From the NCBI GenBank assembly GCA_029862045.1, contig JAOTYE010000013.1:40502-104501 (forward strand): a stretch of 64,000 nucleotides of DNA, read 5' to 3'. The notes beneath the pieces were generated by a model that worked only from the letters and a program-made list of their open reading frames with translations, ran no database searches and was not told the origin of the DNA. The stretch comes from Gammaproteobacteria bacterium. GTDB taxonomy: Bacteria; Pseudomonadota; Gammaproteobacteria; Steroidobacterales; Woeseiaceae. Of this stretch, positions 9,448 through 18,014 are shown in pieces (the stretch's first letter is position 1; every line of letters begins with the position of its first letter). The position numbers and the translations under genes are program-made.

Positions 9448-9481
9448 AAAAAAACCTTCCCACAACTCTCGTCGGGGAAGG
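9448..9481 (-). terminator. Rho-independent terminator of the acidic protein gene
   Basis: On the minus strand a CCTTCCCC/GGGAAGG-type stem (9455-9461 pairing with 9474-9481) is followed by seven T (complement of 9448-9454), just after the stop at 9526. Confidence 0.8.
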
Positions 9482-9525
9482 CCTCTTTCGATTGAACAGA
9501 CTTCGCAGGTTATCAACCCTTCGTT

Positions 9526-9861
9526 CTAGATCGGTGCGACATCATCGTCGTCTTCCGAGTCATCCTCGGAATCCGAATCGTCAAGGTCACCGTCCGAGTC
9601 TTCGCTGTCGATGTCGTCGCTGTCCATGTCTTCACTGTCGACGTCTTCGCTGTCTACGTCTTCACTGTCTACATCTTCGCTGTCTTCCGAGTCATCCAGC
9701 TCGAGGACGCTGCCCTCTTCGTCGCTGTCAGAATCGTCAAGAACGTCAAACGAATCGACACCAAGGTCATCATCGTCTGCCCATGCCGCCGAAAACGGCG
9801 CCATCGCCAGCGCCAACACAAGCGCGGCCGCAGATAATACTGAAGTGATCTTCCATTTCAT
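9526..9861 (-). CDS. Secreted Asp/Ser/Glu-rich repeat protein
   Basis: A 111-residue protein with a clear signal peptide (cleavage after AWA at residue 28) and a mature part made almost only of D, S, E, V and L. A VDSED unit is repeated three times exactly, with MDSDD and IDSED variants. Mature charge is extremely negative. Such chains usually bind calcium or other cations and stay disordered. It sits directly downstream of an ECF sigma factor and its anti-sigma factor on the same strand, which suggests joint expression. No family is recognised. The penicillin-acylase-like protein at 46997 ends in a similar short DDDDSDSD tail. Confidence 0.75.
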   Translation of the reverse strand: MKWKITSVLSAAALVLALAMAPFSAAWADDDDLGVDSFDVLDDSDSDEEGSVLELDDSEDSEDVDSEDVDSEDVDSEDMDSDDIDSEDSDGDLDDSDSEDDSEDDDDVAPI

Positions 9862-9902
9862 GACGTACTACTCCTTCGTTGAATGCCCAAGTTTTACTGC
9901 CG

Positions 9903-10535
9903 TCAAATGACCGTAACGGCAAATTCGAATGACTTTTGTTTACCCTCGTGCTCGATCTGGGCGAATACCGCACCGCCGTCGCCAGAGCGCACAATAAGCG
10001 GCAGTTTGAGGATGTTGGTGCCGGACTTGACGTTCGTCGTCCAGCGCACCGACCCGCGGCCTTCGTAGCCCACAACCTCTATACCGTCGGGCAGGCGCAC
10101 GGTCAGGGTCGCGTCCTGCAGCTCGCTCTGAGAATCGAAGGTCAGTCGAAACGTCTTCTCGACATTCAGGCTGATCGCAACGCTCTCCAGTTCGGCAACA
10201 GAGTCAGGCGTCGGCAGGTCTCCCGGCAACACCAGGATAAGCCAGGCGATCACCCCCGCAGCAACGGCGCCGCCGACGCCCGCTGACGACCAGAACCAGG
10301 TTGCGTTGCGGTGTGTATTGACAACCGTCTGACCGACGACCGAATCGAGAAACCCGTCATCGGGCGGCGTTACCGGCATCGTCCGCAGTGCCTGTCTTAG
10401 CCGCTGTTTTTTCTCAAGCTGGGCCGCGCACTCGGGGCAACCCGCCGCATGCGACTCGAGTTCGCGCGCTACAGACGCCTCGAGTTCGACATCAAGATAC
10501 GGATCCAGGCTTTGACGGTATTGATCGCAATTCAT
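9903..10535 (-). CDS. Anti-sigma factor with zinc-finger domain
   Basis: A 210-residue membrane-anchored anti-sigma factor. The N-terminal zf-HC2/ZAS motif is seen as H29-A-A-G-C33-P-E-C36, with an extra Cys3. One membrane segment lies near residues 84-105 (GVGGAVAAGVIAWLILVLP). A periplasmic beta-rich domain follows (LTVRLPDGIEVVGYEGRGSV), which may sense envelope state. The gene overlaps the sigma factor gene by 44 bases, the usual arrangement for co-translated partners. It should hold the sigma factor inactive until a periplasmic signal arrives; the signal is unknown. Confidence 0.88.
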   Translation of the reverse strand: MNCDQYRQSLDPYLDVELEASVARELESHAAGCPECAAQLEKKQRLRQALRTMPVTPPDDGFLDSVVGQTVVNTHRNATWFWSSAGVGGAVAAGVIAWLILVLPGDLPTPDSVAELESVAISLNVEKTFRLTFDSQSELQDATLTVRLPDGIEVVGYEGRGSVRWTTNVKSGTNILKLPLIVRSGDGGAVFAQIEHEGKQKSFEFAVTVI

Positions 10536-11115
10536 GATTTTCTCTGCCTCTTACTGCTCTAGACGTAATTGAGGTCCGATCGGATCCATTGCTGAGGATT
10601 TCCTGCAACCGCTCGCGCGCCCGGTGCCGCCGGGATTTCAGGGTCCCGAGCGAAACTCCTGTAATTTCAGCGATTTCCGAAAGCGTATACCCCTCGACGT
10701 CGTGCAGGCTGATGATGACCCGGTGCTTGTCGCTGAGCCGCGCCACGGCGGCCTCGATCCGCTTTATGGTAAATTCACCCTCGACCAGGTCCTCGGTGCT
10801 CGCACCTTCCGCGGGTGCGAGGTCCGGGTTTGCGGATAGCTCGGCACCGCTCACAAGACGCAGCCGGCGCGCGCAATACCGGCGCTGATCGTCGATGAAC
10901 TGGTTGTAAAGGACCCGATTGAGCCAAGTCTGGGGCGCATCGATCCCGGCCAGGCGATCCACCTGGGGATAGAGTTTGAGCATCACATCCTGCACAAGAT
11001 CCTGTGCGTCTTCGCGAGTGCCGGTCAACCGAAAGGCCAGCCGGTACAGGCGGTCGAGATGCGGCCGCACAAGGGCAGTGAATGCTTGCTGTTTGTTACC
11101 CGGAAATCTCCGCAT
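10492..11115 (-). CDS. ECF-type RNA polymerase sigma factor
   Basis: A 207-residue sigma-70 family protein of the extracytoplasmic function group. Region 2 is seen as LYRLAFRLTGTREDAQDLVQ plus DVMLKLY (about residues 23-50) and region 4 as LSDKHRVIISLHDVEGYTLS followed by EIAEITGVSLGTLKSRRHRA (about residues 127-170). It is the first gene of a minus-strand set with its anti-sigma factor and a secreted acidic protein. Self-activation of its own promoter would be normal for the class. The 157-base gap upstream (11116-11272) must hold the promoter, but I could not define it. Confidence 0.9.
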   Translation of the reverse strand: MRRFPGNKQQAFTALVRPHLDRLYRLAFRLTGTREDAQDLVQDVMLKLYPQVDRLAGIDAPQTWLNRVLYNQFIDDQRRYCARRLRLVSGAELSANPDLAPAEGASTEDLVEGEFTIKRIEAAVARLSDKHRVIISLHDVEGYTLSEIAEITGVSLGTLKSRRHRARERLQEILSNGSDRTSITSRAVRGRENHELRSIPSKPGSVS

Positions 11116-11272
11116 ACTTATTACTTGCTAGTGTCGACATGGCGCGTTCGCTTTTTTACCTTACTCTATTTCGAACGCGCGCTCGTACCCGATAAGTGTG
11201 ACCGGTTGCACGCTTTTACGCATTGACTGGCGTATTTTTAACCACACAACCTGACTTTGAGGGCACGAATCT

Positions 11273-12568
11273 TTGCTGGCCAATCCGCACAAAGCTGTAA
11301 TTCTGATCGTCTTCGCCATGATCCTTGGCGGCTATACCTTGATGGCGTTCAACTATCCGCTCGCGTACATCTGGGCCACGTATGAAGATCTCGTTGGCGA
11401 GTGGTCACAAACCTATTTCTTTTTTGCGGCCGCAATCTTGTCCGTCATCGTCGCACAGCAGAAGAGCCGGTATAGGTGGTTTTTTGCATTGCTCGCCATT
11501 GCCTGCAGCTACGTTGTCCTCGAGGAAATATCCTGGGGCCAGCGAATCTTCGGTTTCGAAACACCCGAGTTTCTCAAAGCACGCAACCTGCAGGGTGAGG
11601 CCAATCTCCATAACCTGTTTACGGGGCCGCACAAGACGTTACTCAAAGACCTCATCAGCATTGCCGTCTCGGTCAGTATCGTCGGCTTCGGCCTGTTGTA
11701 CCCGTTACTATTGTCGCGCAAGTGGAAAATCGCACTCTGGGCTGACAAGCTCGGCGTCGCGGCGCCGCCGTTAGTGCTTGCCCCCTTCTTCACGGTGGCC
11801 GCCTTCTTCGAACTCAAGCCGCTCAGCTTCAATGAGGCGGAGGTTGCCGAGCTGCTCATCGCGGTCGCGCTCGCCATGTTTGCGCTGCATCAGCTACTGG
11901 TCTCTCGTCTTGGCCTTGTAACGCCAAATACGAAATGGAACCGGAACGATTCGCTGATTCTAGGAAGATGGCTCATCATCCTCTTGAGCAGTATTGTCGT
12001 TGCCGCGGCGCTGACCACGGCGGGCTTTTATTCCGTGCCAGCCAACAAAGCACGTGTGGACAATCGCATCGAAAACGGCATTGAAAAATTCGCCGGCCGA
12101 TACGAACGTTACGACCGTTGCGACGTTGCAAATAAACTTTACGAAATGCTGTTGCGCAAGGAACCCGATCGCGTCTATATCCTGCGCAAACAGGCAGCAT
12201 GCTACGCCGAGCTCGGCGAATCCGGCAAGTTCGAGGAAACCGTCTCGAAAGCAATCGATATCGATCTGCAGAAGTACAACGGGGAACCCTGGCGCGCTTC
12301 AGTCAATCAATCGCTCGTGCGCAGTTACCGGCTGGCGGGTGATGCCGAACGAGCCGACGCGCATCTTGCCGAGGCGTTGGACATCGGCATCTCGCGAATT
12401 ATGAGCAAGCCCGACAGCGCCTCGGCCGCCTATTCATATGGCCGCACGCTGCGACTGGCCGGCCGCGATGAGGAGGCGCTCGAGCAATTTACACGTGCGT
12501 ACGAGATGAAGCCCACGTCATCACGTTATCGCAGCGCATACTTTGCGGCGCGGGCCCGTCTCAACTGA
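11273..12568 (+). CDS. Membrane protein with C-terminal TPR region, function unknown
   Basis: A 431-residue protein starting with TTG (GAGGG lies nine bases upstream). About seven or eight hydrophobic segments occupy residues 1-260. A soluble region with TPR-like helices follows (for example ANKLYEMLLRKEPDRVYILR and EEALEQFTRAYEMKPTSSRY). A conspicuous EEISWGQRIFGFETPEFLKA block sits near residue 85; the E-E-x-S-W-G-Q-R motif looks conserved and could be catalytic or structural. The location is the inner membrane. I know of no assigned function. It is divergent from the sigma factor gene, so it might share that control region. Confidence 0.7.
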   Translation: MLANPHKAVILIVFAMILGGYTLMAFNYPLAYIWATYEDLVGEWSQTYFFFAAAILSVIVAQQKSRYRWFFALLAIACSYVVLEEISWGQRIFGFETPEFLKARNLQGEANLHNLFTGPHKTLLKDLISIAVSVSIVGFGLLYPLLLSRKWKIALWADKLGVAAPPLVLAPFFTVAAFFELKPLSFNEAEVAELLIAVALAMFALHQLLVSRLGLVTPNTKWNRNDSLILGRWLIILLSSIVVAAALTTAGFYSVPANKARVDNRIENGIEKFAGRYERYDRCDVANKLYEMLLRKEPDRVYILRKQAACYAELGESGKFEETVSKAIDIDLQKYNGEPWRASVNQSLVRSYRLAGDAERADAHLAEALDIGISRIMSKPDSASAAYSYGRTLRLAGRDEEALEQFTRAYEMKPTSSRYRSAYFAARARLN

Positions 12569-12608
12569 GGTTGAAGCCGAAGTTTTGGCCCTCTTCGTTC
12601 TCCGGTCT

Positions 12609-12705
12609 GGCGCGGGCGCACCTCATACGTCTGTCGGCGCGTCCGTTGACCAATTTGCGTCACTGTGCATAACGATGCACAGCTGATTCACGCAGGATCC
12701 CCGCA
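12609..12705. repeat. Chimeric repeat: right end of B joined to D
   Basis: GGGCGCACCTCATACGTCTG and TCGGCGC resemble the right end of the B repeats. They run straight into a D-type end (GCGTCCGTTGACC, a TGTGCATAACGATGCACA hairpin, CTGATTCACG). This shows that modules have been recombined. It overlaps the 3' end of dsrN. Confidence 0.6.
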
Positions 12706-14088
12706 GACGTTCTTTGGCTTCCGCCGGACAAACTCCACGAAACGATTGACCCAGGGGTCCGCCTCTGTGTTTCGATGGTGTACAAAACCCGCGAGAAGAT
12801 TTCCAACCAGCAGGCCGTCATTATGACCATCGATACCGTTACCACGTATTACTCGATAAGCGTAATCGGGATCATCGGGCAGGTTCTCCAGGCGAGCATA
12901 ATGAAATTCGTGTGCGGGAATGCCGGCGCCTGAATCGCGGGCGCTACGGGATGCCGCGGGCCACAAACTCTTTTCTGTTTCCTCTAACATCACGTAGCCC
13001 CTGCCCTGCGGGCGATCCTCGACGATGACGTCGCCCGGAGCCGCCCCGACCATGTCGAACTTCTTACTGTCCCACTGGATGCTGCGCGCCAGATACATCA
13101 GACCCCCGCACTCCGCGTACGCGGGCATGCCGGCCGCCAGAGCCTGCCGGATCTCTGTAAGCAAATTTTGATTTGCAGACAACGCCGCCAGGTGAGTCTC
13201 CGGAAAACCACCACCAATAAACAGCCCTTCTGCCTTGGGCAGTTGCAGGTCGCTGAGTGTGTCGAACGGAATAAGTTCGGCCCCGGCCCGGGCAAACGCC
13301 TCAAGGTCATCCTGATAGTAGAATCCGAAAGCGGCATCGCGCGCGATGGCGATACGCACATCGGCAACTGGCCGTATCGGTTCGGCGACCGCCGCCCGTG
13401 GCGTTTCGCCAATGTTGGCAATCTCGATCAGACGATCGACATCGACCCCGGCAGATACTGCATCAGCCAGCAGTGAAATCATCGAGTCTGCCTTCTTGTC
13501 TTCATTGGCCGGGACAAGACCGAGGTGGCGCTCGGGAATCTCCAGCACCTGGTCACGGCCGATCGCCCCGATTACTTCCACATCGGTATAACGCTCCAGT
13601 GCTGCGCGGAGCTTACCCTCATGGCGTGTGCCGCCGACCTTGTTGAGGATCACGCCACGAACATCGACGTCCCGATCGAAGTTCAGGTAACCACTAATCA
13701 GTGCTGCGATGCCCCTCGTCATGCCAGCGGTGTCGATCACCAGCACCACTGGTGCCGATAGCATTTTCACCAGTGCTGCGTTGCTGTCCGCACCTTCGAC
13801 GTCAAGGCCATCGAAGAGTCCTTTGTTGCCCTCGATCAGGCTGATATCGGCCCCGGCCGATCTGCTGGTGAAACTGGCGAGAATCTCCGCATCGGACATC
13901 GTAAAGAAGTCGAGGTTGTAGCAGGCCCTGCCGGCGGCGCGAGCCAGCCACAGAGGATCGATGTAGTCCGGGCCTTTTTTGAAAGGCTGTACCGCCAGAC
14001 CCCGTCTTAGCATTGCGGCCGCAAGTCCGATCGAAACCGACGTCTTGCCGGAGGACTTATGCGCGGCTGCTATGAAAAAGTGTGCCAA
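12688..14088 (-). CDS. dsrN: DsrN, siroheme amidase (CobB/CbiA-like)
   Basis: A 466-residue member of the cobyrinic acid a,c-diamide synthase family. In sulfur oxidisers DsrN is thought to amidate siroheme for DsrAB with glutamine and ATP. The N-terminal ATPase domain has the P-loop AAHKSSGKTSVSIGLA (residues 8-23). The C-terminal class I glutamine amidotransferase domain shows the nucleophile Cys in AYAECGGLMYLA and a late HEFHYA/FVHHR region. The start is TTG at 14088, only six bases after the dsrJ stop, so translation is probably coupled. It is the last gene of the dsr operon here. In Allochromatium-type operons dsrO and dsrP come between dsrJ and dsrN; here they do not. Confidence 0.92.
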   Translation of the reverse strand: MAHFFIAAAHKSSGKTSVSIGLAAAMLRRGLAVQPFKKGPDYIDPLWLARAAGRACYNLDFFTMSDAEILASFTSRSAGADISLIEGNKGLFDGLDVEGADSNAALVKMLSAPVVLVIDTAGMTRGIAALISGYLNFDRDVDVRGVILNKVGGTRHEGKLRAALERYTDVEVIGAIGRDQVLEIPERHLGLVPANEDKKADSMISLLADAVSAGVDVDRLIEIANIGETPRAAVAEPIRPVADVRIAIARDAAFGFYYQDDLEAFARAGAELIPFDTLSDLQLPKAEGLFIGGGFPETHLAALSANQNLLTEIRQALAAGMPAYAECGGLMYLARSIQWDSKKFDMVGAAPGDVIVEDRPQGRGYVMLEETEKSLWPAASRSARDSGAGIPAHEFHYARLENLPDDPDYAYRVIRGNGIDGHNDGLLVGNLLAGFVHHRNTEADPWVNRFVEFVRRKPKNVCGDPA

Positions 14089-14094
14089 TACAGC

Positions 14095-14538
14095 TTACGT
14101 CGGTTCGCGCGGCCGCTTCATTGCCGACCGGCGTGGACGCGATTTATGGCAATCGAAACAATCGATCTTCACCGCAGCGTAATCGTGACACGAGCGGCAA
14201 AAATGTTCCGGGCTGTCCGCGGTCAGCGGCCTCGCATCCGGCCCCATAACCGCATGACAGGCTACGCAATCTTTGATGCTGTGCCCCTCGCTGCGTATAT
14301 CTTTCAAATCGGGTTCGTCATGCTGATGCTTTAGTACCGTCATATGGTTACGGCGCATGAACTCCGTATCGTAAACACAGCTGTCGCCTTGTCCCCTGGG
14401 AATGACAGGCATTGGCACACCTTTAGCCACGCCCTCGTCTTCCGCCGCTTCAAGCACGTCGTTCACGCCGGCCAGAGCAACCACCAATAGAACCAGAACA
14501 AGTGCGACCGCTGCAATGGAGCTGTGGCGCACGGCCAT
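14095..14538 (-). CDS. dsrJ: DsrJ, triheme periplasmic cytochrome c
   Basis: A 147-residue protein with an N-terminal membrane anchor/signal (residues 7-24) and three haem c motifs CVACH, CRSCH and CFDCH in the C-terminal half. Cys54 (GDSCVYD) is well placed to be the unusual Cys axial ligand described for DsrJ. DsrJ is part of the DsrMKJOP transmembrane complex that exchanges electrons between periplasm, quinone pool and DsrC/DsrL chemistry. Its usual partners DsrO (ferredoxin-like) and DsrP (NrfD-like) are missing from the operon, so how DsrJ is wired here is open. The C-terminal tail is Arg-rich. Confidence 0.93.
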   Translation of the reverse strand: MAVRHSSIAAVALVLVLLVVALAGVNDVLEAAEDEGVAKGVPMPVIPRGQGDSCVYDTEFMRRNHMTVLKHQHDEPDLKDIRSEGHSIKDCVACHAVMGPDARPLTADSPEHFCRSCHDYAAVKIDCFDCHKSRPRRSAMKRPREPT

Positions 14539-14541
14539 GAT

Positions 14542-16470
14542 TTACTCTCCCAACCCCATCCGGATATACCCGGACGGACAGACATCTTCACAAATGTGAC
14601 AACCGATACATTTTGTGTAGTCGGTGTCGACATATTTGCCCATGGTCGATTCCGATTTCTCGACCCGGAAAATAGCGTCCTGCGGACAATAGATGACACA
14701 GTTATCGCACTCGAAACACATGCCGCAGCTCATACAGCGGTTGGCTTCCTGCCGGGCTTCTTCCTCCGATAGACCTTGTATCCGCTCGCCGAAATAGCCC
14801 AGCACGGAGTCGGCGCCTATTTCACTTTCCTTGCGCAGGCGCCTCGCGTCGTATTTGAAATGGCCGAGAAACAACTGGTCCGACGGTACGATTTCGGCAA
14901 ACGAGCGGTCCTCATAATTGTGGACTGCGAAATCGGCTTCGTCCGTTCCCCAATCCTGTACGTGTTCATATTCGCTTGGTGCGTGGTCGATTTCCCGTAA
15001 CTTCTCCAGCAGGCTGAAGTGATGCACATCGACCTTGGGTCGCCGTGACGGGTCGGCACCGGTCACGAACCTGTCAATCCCCTCTGCCGCGATCGAGGCG
15101 TGGCCGATCGCGGTCGTCAGCAGATGCGGCTTTATAATGTCACCACCGACAAACAGATCGGCGTGATCCTTGACACGATAGAATCCGTCGGCATCGATCA
15201 ACCCCGAACCATTATCGAGATTCTCCAGGCCGACGAGGTCACCTTGCTGGCCTATCGCCGCGACGATCAGGTCGCACTCGATTTCTATTTCGCTCCCTTC
15301 CTTGACGACCATCTTGCCAGTGCTCCAGTCGGCCTCAATGACACGCAGGGCCCTGGCGCGGCCATCGTCACCGACCACCACCGAAACAGGAGCCAGCGAG
15401 TTGCGGATTTTCACGCCTTCCTGGGTCACATGCTCGATTTCCATCTTAGTGGCCGGCATTTTGTCGAGAGGCCGCCGGTAAACGATAGTCACCTCGGCAC
15501 CCTGGCGCTTGGCGACGGTCGCCACATCGTGCACCGTTTGGCCAAGAATGACGCTTTCCGGCCTGTCGTGTTCACGTTTGTGCTGGATATGCCCCAGGCG
15601 CCTGGCAACTGCGGCAACGTCCATTGCCGTATCGCCACCACCGATGACCAGCACGCGCTGGGCAGAGTGCTTTAAGCGCCCGTCATTGAATGCCTCCAGA
15701 AAGGCGATGCCGCTGATGCAGTTTGGCACGTCCCCGCCCGGCACCGGCAAGGCCGCACCGGACTGGGCGCCAACACCAATGAATACGGCATCGAATTCCG
15801 TCTGCAGGTCCTCTAGTGAAATGTCGACGCCGACTTTCGAATTCTTGCGGACTTCGACGCCGAGATCGAGAATGCGTTGGATTTCGCCATCGAGGACTTC
15901 GCGCGGCACCCGATATCCGGGAATGCCGTAACGCGTCATGCCGCCCAATTCGTCGTGAGCCTCAAAAACCGTGCAGGCATGTCCCTTGCGGCGTAACTGA
16001 TAGGCGCAGGCGAGGCCGGCCACCCCACCGCCGATAATCGCGACCTTCTTCCCGGTATCTTTCCCTGCCGGTCGAAGCTGCAATCGATGTTCGAGAGCAT
16101 AGTCGCCGATGAACTGCTCAACCGAATTAATGCCAACATGATCCTCGACCTCATTTCGGTTGCAACCGTCTTCACACGGCGCCGGGCATACCCTGCCCAT
16201 AATGGCTGGAAACGGGTTGGCATCGGTGACGCGGCTGAACGCGTACTCCTGCCAGGGCATATCTCCTGGAGCCTTTTCTATGCCTCGCGCAATATTCAAC
16301 CAGCCACGGATGTCCTCACCCGAAGGGCAACTCCCCTGGCATGGCGGCGCACGGTGAACGTATGTCGGACACTTGAACGATGCATCGGCCGTGAAAATTT
16401 GTTCCTGCCAGGGTCGATGTGCGTTGTCGCCATCTTTGTAGCGACGTCTGGTGAGAAGTTTCTCGTTCAT
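14542..16470 (-). CDS. dsrL: DsrL, NAD(P)H:acceptor iron-sulfur flavoprotein
   Basis: A 642-residue homologue of the small subunit of glutamate synthase, which acts as the redox partner of reverse DsrAB and couples sulfite formation to NAD(P)+ reduction in the cytoplasm. Cys clusters near residues 36-50 and 90-102 (CPAPCEDGCNRNEV) bind iron-sulfur. The FAD site is KKVAIIGGGVAGLACAYQLR near residue 146 and the pyridine nucleotide site is RVLVIGGGDTAMDVAAVARR near residue 285. The C-terminus carries two ferredoxin clusters (CMSCGMCFECDNCVIYCP and CIGCHICEDVCPSG). Its presence is a good marker for the oxidative direction. It lies between dsrK and dsrJ with a 3-base gap to dsrJ, the standard order. 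Confidence 0.94.
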   Translation of the reverse strand: MNEKLLTRRRYKDGDNAHRPWQEQIFTADASFKCPTYVHRAPPCQGSCPSGEDIRGWLNIARGIEKAPGDMPWQEYAFSRVTDANPFPAIMGRVCPAPCEDGCNRNEVEDHVGINSVEQFIGDYALEHRLQLRPAGKDTGKKVAIIGGGVAGLACAYQLRRKGHACTVFEAHDELGGMTRYGIPGYRVPREVLDGEIQRILDLGVEVRKNSKVGVDISLEDLQTEFDAVFIGVGAQSGAALPVPGGDVPNCISGIAFLEAFNDGRLKHSAQRVLVIGGGDTAMDVAAVARRLGHIQHKREHDRPESVILGQTVHDVATVAKRQGAEVTIVYRRPLDKMPATKMEIEHVTQEGVKIRNSLAPVSVVVGDDGRARALRVIEADWSTGKMVVKEGSEIEIECDLIVAAIGQQGDLVGLENLDNGSGLIDADGFYRVKDHADLFVGGDIIKPHLLTTAIGHASIAAEGIDRFVTGADPSRRPKVDVHHFSLLEKLREIDHAPSEYEHVQDWGTDEADFAVHNYEDRSFAEIVPSDQLFLGHFKYDARRLRKESEIGADSVLGYFGERIQGLSEEEARQEANRCMSCGMCFECDNCVIYCPQDAIFRVEKSESTMGKYVDTDYTKCIGCHICEDVCPSGYIRMGLGE

Positions 16471-16505
16471 ACTCTACTCACTCTTTCGGTTTTTTCGCCG
16501 TCGTA

Positions 16506-18011
16506 CTAGTCGGCATGATCGATCGTCTGGCCGTCAAGCACGATGGCATTCGAAACCAGCTGATGTACGCTGACGACGGCGTCCATATCGAATCCATAGG
16601 TGGGCATGACCTTCCCAAATTGCGACTTGCAGATGGCGCAGATCGCCGCCATGTGCGTGACACCATGTTCTTCTACGACTTCCTGCAGTGCCCGCATGCG
16701 TGGTGCCGCTCCCTTGGTCCTGATTTCCAACAGGTCATCTGTCAGCAGCCCGCCGCCTCCACCGCAGCAAAAGGTCTTTTCGTTGATCGTGTCGGCGGCC
16801 ATGTCAACGAAGTTGTTGCAGCAGGCCCTGATGATCGCTCGCGGAATCTCGAACTGCCCGCCGGGCCTGTCACCCATGCGCGAGCCGCGTGCGACATTGC
16901 ACGAATCATGATAGGTCAGCGTCATGTGATCGTTGGCAGCCTTGTCCAGCGTCAACTCGCCTTTTTCGATCAGGTCGTAGGTAAATTCACAAATGTGTTG
17001 TGGAATCGGGTAATCGGGATCCAGAAAATCGAACGGCCCGGCCAGTGTGTTGAGGAAGCTGTAGGCGACTCGCCACGCATGCCCGCACTCGCCGAAAACA
17101 ATGCGCTTGACGCCCAGATCCTCGGCCGCTTTCCTGATGCGCTCCGCGACCAGCTTCATTTGCTCGTAAGAGCCAATGAACAGCCCAAAGTTCGCGGCTT
17201 CGGAGGCATATGAACTGACTGTCCAGCTGACTCCCGCCTGATGAAACACCTTGGCGTACCCGATCAGACCATCGACGTGCGGCTCCGCAAAAAAGTCGGC
17301 ACTGGGGGTCACGAGCAGGATATCTGCGCCTTCCACATTGACCGGCAACCTTACCTTCACGCCGGTTTCTTCCTCGATGTCCTCTTCCAGGCCTTCCAGC
17401 GTATTGATCAGTGCCGCCTCAGGTAGCCCGAGGTTGTTGCCGATCTGGTGAACCTTGCCAATGATTTCGTTGCAGTATTTCTGACCCTTGCCGATGTGAT
17501 CCATGATCTCGCGTGCGGCCATTGATATTTCGGCGGTGTCGATGCCGTAGGGACAATAAACAGAGCATCGCCGGCACTGTGAACATTGGTGGAAATAGGT
17601 GTACCAGTCATCAAGCAACTCTTCGGTCAGATCCTCGGCGCCGACCAGCCATGGCACGAGTTTGCCAGCCCATGTGAAGTTGCGACGATAGACCTTGCGC
17701 ATAAGATCCTGACGCGCGACCGGCATGTTTTTTGGATCACCGCTACCGAGAAAATAATGGCACTTATCGGTGCACGCGCCACACTTCACGCAGCTGTCCA
17801 TGTAAACCTGCAGCGCCCGTGACTTGCCGAGCAATTCGGAAAACTTGTCGATCGCTTTCGTTTGCCAATCGTCGACCAGTTCTCCCGGGAAACCGAGCGC
17901 TTGCTGGTGCGCCGGGGCTGCCGCATACGGCGATAAGTGTTCCATCGCTCCTCTCTTGAGCGTCGGAATCTCGATTGGCACGGTGATCGAAGGTGTGTCG
18001 TAGTCAGCCAT
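16506..18011 (-). CDS. dsrK: DsrK, HdrD-like iron-sulfur subunit
   Basis: A 501-residue cytoplasmic iron-sulfur protein related to heterodisulfide reductase HdrD. Two ferredoxin-type motifs, CVKCGACTDKCHYF (about residue 74) and CSQCRRCSVYCPYG (about residue 139), are followed by CCG-type domains (GECGHAWR; SCNVARGSRMGD; CCGGGGGLLTDD). It is thought to act on DsrC cysteines and pass electrons to DsrM. The gene starts three bases from the dsrM stop and has GGAGG ten bases before the ATG. Length fits the family. Confidence 0.94.
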   Translation of the reverse strand: MADYDTPSITVPIEIPTLKRGAMEHLSPYAAAPAHQQALGFPGELVDDWQTKAIDKFSELLGKSRALQVYMDSCVKCGACTDKCHYFLGSGDPKNMPVARQDLMRKVYRRNFTWAGKLVPWLVGAEDLTEELLDDWYTYFHQCSQCRRCSVYCPYGIDTAEISMAAREIMDHIGKGQKYCNEIIGKVHQIGNNLGLPEAALINTLEGLEEDIEEETGVKVRLPVNVEGADILLVTPSADFFAEPHVDGLIGYAKVFHQAGVSWTVSSYASEAANFGLFIGSYEQMKLVAERIRKAAEDLGVKRIVFGECGHAWRVAYSFLNTLAGPFDFLDPDYPIPQHICEFTYDLIEKGELTLDKAANDHMTLTYHDSCNVARGSRMGDRPGGQFEIPRAIIRACCNNFVDMAADTINEKTFCCGGGGGLLTDDLLEIRTKGAAPRMRALQEVVEEHGVTHMAAICAICKSQFGKVMPTYGFDMDAVVSVHQLVSNAIVLDGQTIDHAD

Positions 18012-18014
18012 CGG

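Noticed and set aside
9611..9910. Ser-rich repeat protein on the plus strand (SLSTS repeats)
   Set aside because: It mirrors the VDSED repeats of the minus-strand gene, which has a signal peptide, start site and terminator.
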